64,000 nt of DNA from Diadophis punctatus similis (GCA_023053685.1 JALIGW010000016.1:4534001-4598000); one strand, 5' to 3'. Shown: positions 27,949 to 40,872, counted from the first letter of the stretch. Numbers and translations are program-made. The notes: generated by a model not told the origin, from the sequence alone.

Positions 27949-28713
27949 AGCCAATTTGGTCTGGTGGTTAAGGCATCAGGCTAGAAAGCCAGAGATCCAG
28001 AGTTCTAGTTCCACCTTAGCCACGAAAGCCAGCTGGGTGATCTAGGACAGTGGTGGCGAACCTTTTTCGGCTCGCGTGCCAAAAAGGGGGGGGGTGCCCA
28101 CACCCATTCCCTCCCCCCCATGCATGCGCACAACACCCCCCCCATGCTGCCCCCTGCGCATGCGCACACACCCCCACACCCGCACAAAGGCTTACCGGAG
28201 CCTGGAACGACGAAACCGGCAAACCGGAAGTGCGAAAAACGCACTTCCGGTTTGCCGGTATGCTGTTTTTTGCACTCCGGAGGGTTCAGGGAAGCTCCCT
28301 GAAGCTCCGGAATGCAAAAAACTACAAAACGGACAAACCGGAAGTGCGGAAAAGTGCACTTCCGGTTTGTCCGTTTTGTAGTTTTTTGCAATCCGGAGCT
28401 TTAGGGAGCTTCCCTGAACCCTCTGGAGTGCAAAAAACAGCACACCGGCAAACCGGAAGTGCGTTTTTTCGCACTTCCGGTTTGCCGGTGGAAACCCTCG
28501 CGTGCCGGCTTCTATGGCTCCGCGTGCCACCTCTGGCACGCGTGCCATAGGTTCGCCACCACGGATCTAGGACTAATCACTTACTCTTTCATCCCAACTC
28601 CACAGGGTGGTTGCTGTGGGGAAAATGGGAGAAGAAAGGTATGTACTTTATTAATTTGACTTATATTCTTTCTACTCTGCAAGTCCTTGAGATAGCGGAC
28701 AATATATTTAAAA
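27949..28713 (+). mobile_element. tRNA-derived SINE interrupted by a hAT-like element
   Basis: Left part: ggtctggtggttaaggcatc (A-box-like) and gagttctagttcc (B-box-like), then cagctgggtgatctagga. The sequence resumes after the insertion as ctaggactaatcac...cacagggtggttgctgtggg. A different SINE family from 33721-33951. The same family occurs on the minus strand at 31675-31891. Confidence 0.65.
28048..28564. mobile_element. hAT-like element with large nested palindromes, 517 bp
   Basis: Starts cagtggtggcgaaccttttt and ends ggttcgccaccacgg, with the perfect duplication atctagga at 28040-28047 and 28565-28572. Arms of about 88 bp (28260-28347 and 28356-28442) pair around a centre near 28351. 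Two further hairpins (about 28211-28260 and 28445-28490) each contain ccggcaaaccggaagtgcg and its complement. NRF1-like 12-mer at 28155-28166. Confidence 0.9.
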
Positions 28714-29332
28714 TGGGTGTCACACTCAAGGCCAGATCCAGCCTTGCGATGTGGTCGGATCCGGCCAGCGGGGCCGTCCTGGAAAATGTAAGGGGTCGGC
28801 CCACATTGCTTTGGCCTGGTCTACCCGCATTGCTTTGGCCCCATCTACCCAATGCGAAGAGGAAACATCGAGCCTGCGTGGCTTCGGCCTGGTCTACCTA
28901 ATGCAAAGAGGAAACATCGGCCCAGTGTGGCTTCGGCCTGGTCTACCCAATGCAAAGAGGAAACATCGGGCCAGCGTGGCTTCGGCCTGGTCTACCCAAT
29001 GCAAAGAGGAAACATCGGGCCAGCGTGGCTTCGGCCTGGTCTTCCCAATGCGAAGAGGAAACATCAGGCCAGCGTGGCTTCGGCCTGGTCTTCCCAATGC
29101 GAAGAGGAAACATCGGGCCAGCGTGGCTTCGGCCTGATCTACCCAATGCGAAGAGGAAACATTCCAGCAGTTTGGGGAGTGGTGTCAAGCTGGCTATGCC
29201 CACCCAGTCGGCCACACCCACTGAGTGGCATCAAGCTGGCCATGCCTACCCAGTCGGCCATGCCCGCCCGGCCTCCCGAGGTCAACCACAGCCCTGATGT
29301 GGCCCTCAATGAAATTGAGTTTGACACCCCTG
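28714..29332. mobile_element. hAT-like element with internal minisatellite, 619 bp
   Basis: The left end tgggtgtcacactcaagg is slightly truncated; the right end is gagtttgacacccctg. The duplication atttaaaa flanks it at 28706-28713 and 29333-29340. The short relative at 47954-48083 has the same ends. Confidence 0.85.
28851..29170. repeat. 49-bp minisatellite, about 6.5 copies
   Basis: Units start with aatgc at 28851, 28900, 28949, 28998, 29047, 29096 and 29145, exactly 49 bp apart. Each contains gaggaaacatcgggccagcg and tggcttcggcctggtct. Because 49 is not a multiple of three, the long frames on both strands here are repeats read in rotating phase, not genes. Confidence 0.95.
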
Positions 29333-29340
29333 ATTTAAAA

Positions 29341-31281
29341 CATTGGTTAAAATTAATATCGGTAATAAAATTGTTCTGTTGCAAGTGTCTCTTCGTCTGC
29401 ATGTCACTGAGATGTTTTCCTCGATCCTGCATAGATCTCCCTTGCACTATATACTAATGGTCGTGAGCAATCTATAACACAGTCATGTAATTTGTACATC
29501 CTAAAATCCACTGGTGCTTAGCCAAAATGGAGCACATCATAAAGAGATCTCATTATGTTTTTTATACCACATTTCCAACATTTATTTGCAATGTTGAACT
29601 AGAAACTGTCATTTTTCACATATATTACATTCTATTCACCGTTTTATCCTCTCAGCTTGCTTAGGTAGCCAACATCTAGTATACATTGACAGGATCTTAA
29701 TTTGCATTTCTACTGCGTTGTGAGTTAATTCCTTAAGTAATGATTTAGACAAGGGAAAATGTTTCACATGTATTGACAAATATTTGAAATTATTCACTAT
29801 TTAATCCTTTAAAAACTCAGTAACATGAGTAGACAATGATCTGAATAAAGCCTTACAGGAGAAAAGATGGAGGCAATAATTCAAGATTCATAGAAAAGCA
29901 ATATGAAATTGATCATATTATGTTCACAAAAATCTCATTTTAGCCTGATCTCAGAAGCCCAATATATTTTAGGCATTGTTATTTTTAAATAACTCTGCTT
30001 AAGATTGCAGCCTTGGTTGGTCCTCTGGTTTACTCAATTATCATATCCAATCTTCTCAGAAGCTCTGAGCTTTGTAAACCTTTTGTATCAAATCCCACCA
30101 AAAATTTGGTCAAAGAAATTGAGTCCCCACACAATAACCCCCCCCCCCAAAAAAACCTTTCCCAAACAAGATGTTTTACATCATTTATAGCAGTTTCCGG
30201 ACATACTTATATTTCAGTGACTTACCACCTGGACTATTTCTAAGTCCCCTTTGGGATATACTGTATATATTGCAGCCACATCCCTACTTACAAGAGGGTG
30301 TGCATACTTATGCAACCATGTTATTGTAAGTTTTTTTTATTTTTACTTCCCCCCCCCGAAAGATTTCAGTTTATTTTTCAATTGAATTGTACAACTAATA
30401 TATTGTATTAACCCAACACACCTCAAAGAATAGGGAAACCATGATTAAACCCTGACGGTTTAGATATCTGGTTAAGATTATGTTGCTAACCTATTTTTCC
30501 TGACATCCATCATTATTAGGTTGGTTATTTGGGGCCACTGAGGCAACAGTTCTCCCCATCCATCCAGATTACGTGGGATCAAAAGAATTATCATTTCAGC
30601 CAGTTGTATAGTTGTAACAAAAAAGAAATAAAATCATTCATGCAAAACTCTGGATGACTACTAGATGGTAGCAAAGAGATATAGAAAACTAGTTTTTGCT
30701 GCCATCTAGTGGTCTTCTGGCTTCTCACCTTGAAGGGCTATTTAATCTGCTCAACCTGTTATGAATGGTTTTGCCTAACTAAGGTAGAATATGTCTCCTT
30801 CCAATTTGTCTCCATCAGCCTAAATAGCATCCTTAAAACTGGGACAATATACAAGTTTTTTTTTTGCCTCTTAACCAGACTATCAGCCAGATTATTTTAA
30901 AGGTTCACTGAGACAAACAGGAACCTAAGTGTGTAGTTTTGATAGTGGATAAATAAAAACTGTTAAGAAAATGATGCAATATAACACACTAGAGTAGATA
31001 TTAAACACTGGCAAATCAGGTTTTATAATAGGGGCAGAGCTCCACAAAACTGCAAAGAAGGAAGCAGACAAACATTGGTTCCTGAAGTTGCCCAACTTTA
31101 CGTTCTTTGGTAGGAACAATAGCATGGTAATCAGTAAGAAATCCAGCATGGATATATTACCAATTTATCTTTTTCTTTCTTCTTTTGGTCAACATTTCCC
31201 ATTTGTTTCCACCATTTGGGGGAGAATGGTGAGACTGTGATTTTTCTCTGTGCAATTAATGGAGACCCAATTTTGTTCTGT
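29341..31281. other. Unique AT-rich intergenic sequence
   Basis: No element end or gene recognised. A C run (about 30139-30148) and short poly-T runs are the only simple features. Confidence 0.5.
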
Positions 31282-31289
31282 AGCAACAT

Positions 31290-31592
31290 CAGGGGTGGGT
31301 TCCACTTACCTTCACCACCGGTTCACATCGCGCATGCTCGATCCGCTCGTGCTCGCACGTCCCCTCGTGCGATTTGCCTTCCGTGCATGCTCAAAAGAAG
31401 GAATGAGCCCAAAACAAACCTGAGGAGCTCATCAGCTGTGCTTCGGGCAAAGAAATAAAGGTCAGAATTCGCCCACGGGCAGGCAGTAGGGCCCTTTTTC
31501 AAGCCGCGGAAGGGGAAAAATTCGCACAAAATCCCCCCAAAAAGATGTCGCCCACCGGCGATCTGTTCTGAACCGGGAGGAACCCACCCCTG
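31290..31592. mobile_element. hAT-like element, 303 bp
   Basis: The ends caggggtgggttcc and ggaacccacccctg are a perfect 14-bp inverted repeat. The perfect duplication agcaacat lies at 31282-31289 and 31593-31600. One of the cleanest copies for defining the family. Confidence 0.9.
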
Positions 31593-31674
31593 AGCAACAT
31601 CCTATGTATTTATAACCATGTTGAACTGATGGATGCTGCATTCCATAGTAATACATTATCCCTTCGGGTACATA

Positions 31675-31891
31675 TCTTCAGATCAATGTTGACTCCTGCA
31701 ATTGTCTGGACAAGTTCTTGCAGTTTTCTTGGCAACATTTTTGGAAGAGATTTGTCTTTGCCTTTTCTCACCTAGGGCTAAGAAAGAGTGACTGGCCACG
31801 ATCACCCAGCTGGCTTTCTGCCTGACAGATTAGAACTCATGGTCTCCCAGTTTGTAGCTTGCTGCCTTAGCCACACCAAACCGGCACTCTC
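31675..31891 (-). mobile_element. tRNA-derived SINE (second family)
   Basis: The minus strand starts gagagtgccggtttggtgtg and includes gagttctaatctg and aagccagctgggtgatcg, as in 27949-28713. It ends in ttgcaggagtcaacattgat. Confidence 0.65.
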
Positions 31892-31899
31892 AGAATAAT

Positions 31900-33720
31900 A
31901 AATAATCTTTTTTTTTTAAACTGTAGGTAGATATTGTACAATTGTGAACTGAAACTGAGTGTTGCTGTATGGAACGTTTCACACTAATTTATGTCTTTTT
32001 CCAAAATGCTTCCAGTCAATTTCAGATCCAGCTTTCCATTTTCCTAGTACATACGTGTTGTAAATGTATTGAGTTATACGCATTTAGGCAGGGGGAAGGG
32101 GAAATAGTTAGGCTTCTTAAGTTTTAATCATCCTCTTTATAAACACACACACATACACACATGGACATGGACACACTTTGTTGCAAATCTCAGGATTACT
32201 CCCAGTTTGCTAAATCCCTCTCTTGTGCATCAGTGGTGCCGATTTAGCTATAGAAGGATCCAGATAGCATTACATTAATACACATTATGTTAAGAGCTAA
32301 ATTAAATACAACATGTCTTTACTGGGGGGGAAAAAACCAGACCTGATTTAAAAGTAAGCTCCTTGATCTACTGACTTAGACATTCAGTTCTGAAAGTTGT
32401 ACAGCTTTGATCACTTCCGTCATTTGCAAAGCACATGCCTGTTAAGACATTGTGGGATTTGGAACAGAGGTTGTTCGGCACAATTTAAGGGATGTGAAGC
32501 TTACGGAAGCTTTGTGCATTACTTTGTGCACTTGATTTCAGGCTGCTATATTGACATTTTAAAATCTTCCCCTGCAGATGCTTCTTGATGCAATGAATTC
32601 TGAGTAAGATGCCCAAAGAAACAAAATATGCAAATATAGTTAACATTAATCTTTAATCCAAATGATAATCATGATTAAGATGTTTGCAGATCTAATCACT
32701 GATTTTAACTGTGTGGATGAATATAAGACATTGGTTTGAAACACTGGAGACTTAGATCATAGTAAGTGAAGTTCTTTACATTTGAATTTTACAGAGGCTT
32801 TCATAATTATGTCCCTTCTGATTATTCTAGATGAAATTCTGATCATGCCCTTCTAAAAATGCCTCAGATTAAAAGCTTTTACGAACTCTTTAGGCCATGG
32901 GCCTGCAATTATAGAAAATGAACTGCATTTTAGCTTTCCATTGAAATTAATAACAGCACTTCTCCAATTGACTCAGTCAGTAGTTAATGGAATAAACTCC
33001 ATATTTCACTACAATATGGTTTTAAAGCCATTTGAGGTAGGCTCTGTGTTTCAAATGGGATAATAATTCACACAGTACAACCCCTTCTGTGGGGCAGATG
33101 CTACAAAATCCAAAACGTGTCCTGATTTTAAGATGTAATGGCTCAACAATAATTAACTATGAATCTGATCTTCCTTGCTCAATATTTCAAAAGAGTTTTT
33201 CATAAAGATAGTAATGTCTAAATAGAAATAATTCAATAGAAATAAATAAAAGTATAAACGATGAGGTGGTGAATAAACAGGAATCTACCGTTAAACAACT
33301 TTTTATATTTTTCAGCATAAAAAAAAAAAGATTTTTCCTAGCTGATACTTTCCACACGTGTTGTACTACAATTCTTAGTTTGGTACCTGCAAATCACCTC
33401 AGCTCATTTCCAGTTTTGTTTAATTACAACAAAATAATAATCTCATCTTGATCAGGACCACTGCCGGCAGGGTAAATAAAGCCTAAACCTTTCCCAATCC
33501 CATTTCAAAACAAACTGTTTATTGCCAATATCACAAAACAGGAGTACATGTAAAGCATTCTTTTGAAATCATTAAAGTGATGCGTCTTTTTATTGGTTTG
33601 TGTGACATTACAAAGCAGCCATGAAAACATGGATAAAAATGCAGCTGCTTTCATTATTTTTTTTAAAAAGTGCTTCGTCCACACTTCCATGCATCATAAA
33701 ACTACTCTATGGAAGTAATG
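31900..33720. other. Unique AT-rich intergenic sequence
   Basis: Nothing recognised apart from a short CA-rich stretch near 32144-32170 and small A/T runs. Confidence 0.5.
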
Positions 33721-33951
33721 AGCCGTGGTGGCGCAGTGGTTAGAGTGCAGTACTGCAGGATACTTCTGCTGACTGCCAGCTGCCTGCAATTTGGCAGTTC
33801 AAATCTTACCAGGCTCAAGGTTGACTCAGCCTTCCATCCTTCCGAGGTGGGTAAAATGAGGACCCAGATTGTTGGGGGCAATATGCTGACTCTGTAAACC
33901 ACTTAGAGAGGGCTGTAAAGCAGTATATAAGTCTAAGTGCTATTGCTATTA
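33721..33951 (+). mobile_element. tRNA-derived SINE, + strand reference copy
   Basis: A box TGGCGCAGTGG at 33729-33739 and a B-box-like agttcaaatct at 33796-33806, then gggtaaaatgaggaccca, ttgttgggggcaatatgctg and a tail ending gctattgctatt. Other copies, all on the minus strand, are at 17379, 43676, 45017, 49043 and 58050. Confidence 0.9.
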
Positions 33952-33992
33952 TGAAGAATCTGCACAGATCTAATGTTTAGTACTAGCATATA

Positions 33993-34075
33993 CCGTATTT
34001 TTCGGAGTATAAGACGCACCTTTTTACCCCCAAAAAGAGGGTGAAAACTTGGGTGCGTCTTATACACCGAATGTA
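33993..34075. mobile_element. Fragment of the mariner-type MITE seen at 20903
   Basis: Starts ccgtatttttcggagtataa after TA and continues through aagacgcacc and gggtgcgtcttatac. Only the first 80 or so bases are present. Confidence 0.75.
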
Positions 34076-34366
34076 GCGTTGATAGTGTTTTTAGATAAGA
34101 GCTGTTCATGATGGAGGGTGGAGATCTCTGCAGTTGAAGCATTACGAAATTTGCCATGTAACATTTTTAATGGTGATTCTAAGCAGGGATAGCTCAGGAT
34201 GGGTCCATTTCATGATATGAAATCATATGCCATTGACAATGGGCTATGATATAAATATATTTCTGGCAATGTTTTCAAAAGCCAGATGATGGGAGGGAGG
34301 GAAGGAGGGAGGATAGATGCTAGCTGATGATGATAGATAGATGATAGAAGGTAGGTAGGTAGGTAG

Positions 34367-34696
34367 CAGAGGTGGGTTCCTCCCGGTTCCGTTCGGTTCG
34401 CTCAAACCGGTAGTGACCCACTGGTGACGTCATGATGATGTCACAGAACTGGTTCGGTCTGTGCCGGTCCGTTGGCGCCGCCATCTTTTTTTAAAAAAAA
34501 ATTGGGATTTTTTAAAAAAAACATTAATTTATTTTTTTCTTTTGAGCATGCGCAGAAGCCGAGTTTCCGGCACTGCGCATGCGTCGAAATCTTGTTTTTG
34601 GCTTTTAAAAAATTTTCCGGCACTGTGTATGCACAAGGCGTGGTTACGCGGCGTGGGAGGAAGCGAACTAGCAGTGAGGTAAGTTAGAACCCACCG
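34367..34696. mobile_element. hAT-like element, about 330 bp, at the edge of the tetranucleotide array
   Basis: Starts cagaggtgggttcctcccgg and ends ggtaagttagaacccacc, lacking the last bases of the inverted repeat. The flanks gtaggtag on both sides equal a target duplication but also equal the GTAG array. Contains TGCGCATGCGTC at 34574. Confidence 0.75.
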
Positions 34697-35295
<599 letters not shown>

Positions 35296-35299
35296 CATC

Positions 35300-37478
35300 T
35301 TTATTTGAAGGCTGGCTGGAGAACCTATAGATAATCAAGAAATGCAGTGAATGGTTTTTGAGACAATGGCATCATACAGATGGAGTACAGTTTTGTTTTT
35401 AGGGAAAAAATCGAGAATTATCTTTTGCTTTTTTAAAGTGTGGTTCACCAACTTTAAGATTTCAGTTACCATTTTCATCTCTTTCTGTATTTGCTATATT
35501 TATATATATACACTCCCATGTTATCTGGGCCTACGTATGAGCTAGGGAAGAGAAAGAATCTGGGTCCTGCAGTTGTGCTTTTAAAGGAAGTTGTCATTTT
35601 GAGCCAAAGTGAGGAAGATGTGTTTTTCTGCAAAATCCTAATAATGTTTTACTTAGCTGGAAGTCCCACTGAATTCAGTAAGGCGATCCATCTCAATATG
35701 AGTCTTTAGGATTGCAGTGTTGATAATTTTCTACCTTTTACATTTTTATTGGGTATAATTTTAAACCATCCTATTTATTAGTATGTGCAATTAAGGGAAG
35801 GATATGAAAAGATTTTTTTTTTAAGTTTGGGCACCAAATGTTGAAATAAATGTAGGAAAACTGTTTTTCCTGGAAATTCCTGTTTATTGAATGCCATCCC
35901 CAAGCAAACTTTTACAGATGTACGCTGAAGCTGAGTGACTGATTTTTCTAATGGAAATGCTGACAGACCTTTACTTATAGTGCTATAGAGAGTGGCCCTG
36001 TAATTATTCAATTGCCTAATTCCATTTATCTTCCATGAACCATTATGGGCTGCCGACATGCAGCGGTTCCCATAGCACAATACATAACTGAGTCTAATGG
36101 ACTCTAGGCAAAGTCAGTTAAATGGAATAAGGTTTGTGCCTTCTTCTCAAAAGCTATTATTTTATAAATGAAGCAGGTGGATGCATTTACATTATTAGGA
36201 TAAATATTTATGAACTCTGTCTCTGATACCCGGCATTACAAAAGCATTATCTTCCATATTCTTTTTTAAAAAAACACATACAAAGAACAATCTACCACTG
36301 AGTACATTTTCATTATTGTATTGATTGCAGTGCTCCTTACTATACAGCTGCTATATAGCAGGATCCTAGTGATGAATGTTGGGTAATCTTTGTATTTAAT
36401 TTTCCTGCCTTATTCAGAAGCAAAGAAAGCATTAAACAACAACTGAAAACTGACATTTTCTGATATAATTTTAGATGGAAAAGGTAATCTTAAAGTAATA
36501 ATCTCCTGTTTCAATTTTCAAGCATATATGACAATAGTAAATCAGTTAACCAAATATGATCAGCATATTATACCATTAGGTGAAATCTAAGCAAAGGGGT
36601 ACAGGAGAATAGGGAGAAATAACTGCTAAGACCCATAGATTCAAAGAGGGCTTTAGCAAGTTCACAATTCCATTACTCTAAAGAGGAAAATGAGTCTAAA
36701 TTATAATCCTTGCTATCATAAATTTGCATTATTATATATATATGGTAATAAGCCCCTTTTCCAGAACCTTGGTGGTTTTCTAAAGCCATACAGAAGTAAT
36801 AGAACAGTACAAGAACATTTCGAACAGAAGATTATTACTCTGAAGCAGGGGTAGGTAGACTGCCTTTTTAGGCCAGGGCATGTTTGCCATTTGAAAGTGC
36901 ATGGCGTCTGCACTCACAAAATGGCAGACCTGGAGTCTTGCCCTTTCACAAAATGGCCACACTAGCAAAAAGCAAATTAATTCTCTGGTAATCTCCCAAC
37001 ACACCTTCCAAAATCCCAATGGAACTTTTCTAAAGTTCATTAAGAGGGATGTCTGGGGATATATTGGTGCCAATTCCTGTGTGCTGGCCAACTAGTTCAA
37101 TAGATTAAAAGATTTGCACTTACAATGGTGAATCTATGGGTGGCTTTGGAGCTGAAGACTAACCACCCTCTCTATGACTATCCAAAAGGGGTAGGTGAAG
37201 ATCCAACAAGTCCATTGTCAGCTCTAGGATATGTAAGTATTCCAAGACCCACCAATTTTCCTTTCTTTTAAAAAAAAACCAAGATGAAATGGTTAAAGGA
37301 ATAATATTGATGTGTTGATAACAATCATGGTGATGTTGATGATAACACTTTTATGGTATATTATTCTTTTATACCTTTTCTCTTATTATTTCATCACACA
37401 GCAGCAGAAGCAAACTTCCTTTGATTCCTACAGTAATAATAATTGACAACCTTAAATGCTGAAGTGTATCTAATTAGG
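35300..37478. other. Unique AT-rich intergenic sequence
   Basis: No gene, element end or simple repeat of note could be recognised across about 2.2 kb. Confidence 0.5.
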
Positions 37479-37486
37479 GCTGGTAC

Positions 37487-37794
37487 CAGTGGTGGGATTC
37501 AATTTTTTTTACTGCCGGTTCTGTGGGCGTGGCTTGGTGGGCATGGCAGGGGAAGGATACTGTAAAATCTCCATTCACACCCCACTCCAGGGGAAGGATA
37601 CTGCAAAATCCCCATTTCCTCCCGATCAGCTGGGACTCGGGAGGCAGAGAATAAATGGGGGCGTGGCCGGCCAGAGGTGGTATTTAGCGGTTCTCTGAAC
37701 TATTCAAAATTTCCACTACCAGTTCTCTGAACTACTCAAAATTTCTGCTACCGGTTCTCCAGAACTGGTCAGAACCTGCTGAAACCCACCTCTG
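37487..37794. mobile_element. hAT-like element, 308 bp
   Basis: Starts cagtggtgggattcaatttt and ends gctgaaacccacctctg, with the perfect duplication gctggtac at 37479-37486 and 37795-37802. The interior has ggaaggatactg and tggtggg motifs, as in the element at 2052-2295. Confidence 0.9.
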
Positions 37795-37802
37795 GCTGGT
37801 AC

Positions 37803-38750
37803 ACTCCCATTACTTTATAAATATACTGTAGAAGCTATTAAGTATGCTGTGTTCTTCACATATGCACTGATACACATAGCCATCCAAATATGTGGATCAG
37901 ACTTTACAATGTAGTTTACAACGTGAGATGTTCTCTCAAAAATGATCAGTTCCAGAATTTTTCATACAAGGACACTGATCCTTGGAAAAATCCAATCTAG
38001 TTCTCTGGAAAACTATACATATATGAATAAATAGCTGTATGTCACACATATCCAAGAAGAGAATTCAGTCTTACTGTTGAAAGTGAATATGAACTATCCC
38101 ACTTTTCAAATAAGATTTTTTTTCTTTTAAATCTTGTAATTAAACTTCAATAAAATTGAAAATTTTTGTAAACTGCCAGTTGAGAGGGTACAAAAACTGA
38201 AATAAATCTCACCAGACAGGCAATCAATAACTGAGTATAAGAACAACTGATCCCATAAGTACTTTTGTCTACAGAGTTTGAACTTGCAATATCCATTTGG
38301 GTAAATAATGCATGATTTTGGAAGGATGAAAGTCACAAAAATAAATATTTAGTGTGTGTTTATAGAAGACTTGCAATAGGGATGAAATGGAGGAAATGTT
38401 TTGTTTTGAATAGAGCAAACCATTATATTTGGTTTACTAGACATTTTCAGGCCAACAGTTCAGCAAAACCAAAATCCAGATACCTTGTGTATCTAAGGTA
38501 TGAGTCAAAACAAGTGGAATGAGTGGAGCAAATAGGACTGCACTAATGTATACTGCCCCTTCTCTCCCATCCACAGCTCCAGAGCAGCAAACCCACTGGT
38601 CAGCCCACCTTTCATTTTCTAAGCATCTCCTCTCCTCTCCTTCCGGATACCATTTTTATTGGAAATGCTAGAAGAAGGATGATGGTCATGTGGAATCAGT
38701 AAATCACTTTGTGCCAAGATTTGAAACCAGTTTCACTATTTGGCAGGAGA
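37803..38750. other. Unique AT-rich intergenic sequence
   Basis: Nothing recognised; a short ctctcctctcc tract is at about 38629-38640. Confidence 0.5.
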
Positions 38751-38995
38751 AGAATAGAATAGAATAGAATAGAATAGAATAGAATAGAATAGAATAGAAT
38801 GGAATGGAATGGAATGGAAGGGAAGGGAAGGGAAGGGAAGGGAAGGGAAGGGAAGGGAAGGGAAGGGAAGGGGATAGGGATAGGGATAAGGATAAGGATA
38901 AGGATAAGGATAAGGATAAGGATAAGGATAAGGATAGGGATAGGGATAGGGATAGGGATTGGGATTGGGATTGGGATTGGGATTGGGATTGGGAT
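38751..38995. repeat. Graded pentamer/hexamer array
   Basis: In order: (AGAAT)n, (GGAAT)n, (GGAAG)n, (GGGATA)n, (GGATAA)n, (GGGATA)n, (GGGATT)n. Neighbouring blocks differ by one step, as expected if variants arose and expanded in turn from an AATAG seed. No CR1 fragment is attached here. Confidence 0.95.
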
Positions 38996-39019
38996 CTTTT
39001 CTTCAAATCTCATACATAC

Positions 39020-39281
39020 CAGAGGTGGGTTCCTGCCGGTTCTATAGAACCAGTAGTGGGAATTTCCACCCGCCCGCTGAACCGGCAGCGATGGCCGGCT
39101 GGACACGCCCCCGAACCAGCTCTCTCGGCGGCGCCATAGGCACCGCCATCTTGTTTTTTGCTTCTGCACGTGCGCAGAAGCTGGGTTTTTAGCACTGCGC
39201 ATGCGTGTGCATGCCCATGCGGTGCACTCACGCGGCACGTGAGGAAGCGAACCAGCAGCCAGGTAAGTCAGAACCCACCCA
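39020..39281. mobile_element. hAT-like element, about 262 bp
   Basis: Starts cagaggtgggttcctgccgg and ends aggtaagtcagaacccaccc, with the end slightly shortened. The perfect duplication atacatac lies at 39012-39019 and 39282-39289. Contains TGCGCATGCGTG at 39196. Confidence 0.85.
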
Positions 39282-39289
39282 ATACATAC

Positions 39290-40108
39290 TCCAAAAACAT
39301 GAAAGGCTTACCTCTTTATATTTGTGGGATTATGAAAATGCATGGGAATGTAAAGGTGAGCACCCAATTATCTCTATTGGACACTAGCCACTGAGCAGAG
39401 TTTATCTTGGGGCTTGAAGAAGCATAAGTATGCTAATGGACAGGTCTGCATATCCTGGAATAGCCCACATCTGATGTAGCCTTGGAATGTTTAAAATTTA
39501 TCTTATATCCTGATAAAATCCAAATTGACTCTCAGTAAACAATACATATGATAAAGAAATAAAAATACGTAAATTCCCTGAAATTCTCCCAAGATAAGAT
39601 GCAGAAGATGCGTATCTGAAGTTGACAGAGAGGCCTCTTCAGTTCCCAGAGACTGAAGGAAAATGTGAGTCATAAATCTTGGTATCAGTGAAAAAGTCTT
39701 TGATATAATTTAGCCCAATAAAATTTACAAGCATTGTGTAATTAGTATAGGTATTATCTCTAAATGCCTATGAAAGAACCATTACCCTTTGGCAAAATAC
39801 TACTACTGTTTTCATCTCCCAGCATAGTGTATCCTACTTATTTGGTAGGTTATGCTCTTCTGTTTTGACATACACAGAGTCCTTTTATATGTGCATACAT
39901 GTACATGCACACACATATTTTTGTACTTCTGCAAACTCCCAGGTTGCTAAATTCTCCACCCTCCTTTTTTGCACCCGTAGTACTATTTTAGCTACCAAAG
40001 AATCCAAAGGAGATACTGTGCTTCTTAAGAAACAGCACAGAGCAAAATAAGATATACAACAAATACCTGTATTGAAATCACCAAACAGCCATAAATATGT
40101 GTCCCATG
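39290..40108. other. Unique intergenic sequence
   Basis: Nothing recognised between two hAT-like elements. Confidence 0.5.
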
Positions 40109-40116
40109 ATCTATGG

Positions 40117-40543
40117 CAGTGATGGCGAACCTATGGCACGGGTGCCACAGGTGGCACGCGGAGCCATATCTGCCGGCACGCGAGCCATTGCACTAGCTCA
40201 GCTCCAGCACGCATGGGTGCGCCAGCCAGCTGATTTTTGGCTGGCGTGGAGGCTCTCGGAGGGCATTTTAGGTTTCTGGAGGGCCTCCGGGGAGGCGTTT
40301 TTGTCCTCCCCAGACTCCAGGGAAGCCTCTGGAGCCTGGGGAGGCCAAAAAACGGGCCTACCGGGCCCACCAGAAATTGGGAAATGGGCCATTTCTGGCC
40401 TCTAGAGGGCCTCTGCGGGGGCGGGGGAGGCCGTTTTTTGTCCTCCCTAGGCATTGAATTATGGGTGTGGGCACTCGCACGTGCATGATAGTGCGTGCGC
40501 ACGCACTTTCGGCACCCGAGGGAAAAAAGGTTCGCCATCACTG
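40117..40543. mobile_element. hAT-like element, 427 bp, 'GGCGAACC' subfamily
   Basis: Starts cagtgatggcgaacctatgg and ends ggttcgccatcactg, with the perfect duplication atctatgg at 40109-40116 and 40544-40551. Open frames across it reflect GC-rich composition. Confidence 0.9.
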
Positions 40544-40872
40544 ATCTATGGACTTAGACATATAATTTTAAAGGCTATTGAGTTTTGAACAGGTCAGTTG
40601 CTGTATTTGAGAATTTTGTAGGTTGGGACATAACTACTCAACGTAATGCAGAGATACACAAAGCAATATAAACGTCACAAATGCTTTGTCCTTTAGTTTG
40701 TGCTCTGCCATCACAACTTGCACACATAGTAAATTAATGAAACATAAAAACTATTTCCTCAGACACTACAGTCCCTGAATGCAAACAACAATTCTTAGAA
40801 TAAGTTTTCACTTGATCTTCCTGGCCCTCCCTCACTGTGGAGTCCAAGTGCTGTTTCTCATATTAGTTTTTC

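Noticed and set aside
28040..29340. Regular repeats considered as a CRISPR array
   Set aside because: Units are contiguous without unique spacers and lie in a DNA transposon of a vertebrate genome.
28852..29457. 201-codon frame and several overlapping frames on both strands
   Set aside because: Rotating translations of the 49-bp minisatellite inside a DNA transposon. All frames are open for the same reason.
33721..33951. tRNA gene because of A and B boxes
   Set aside because: The boxes belong to a SINE; there is no cloverleaf-length tRNA with acceptor stem, and the body and tail are those of a dispersed repeat.
38696..39238. 180-codon minus frame with Ile-Pro and Leu-Ile repeats
   Set aside because: Translation of the graded pentamer/hexamer array.
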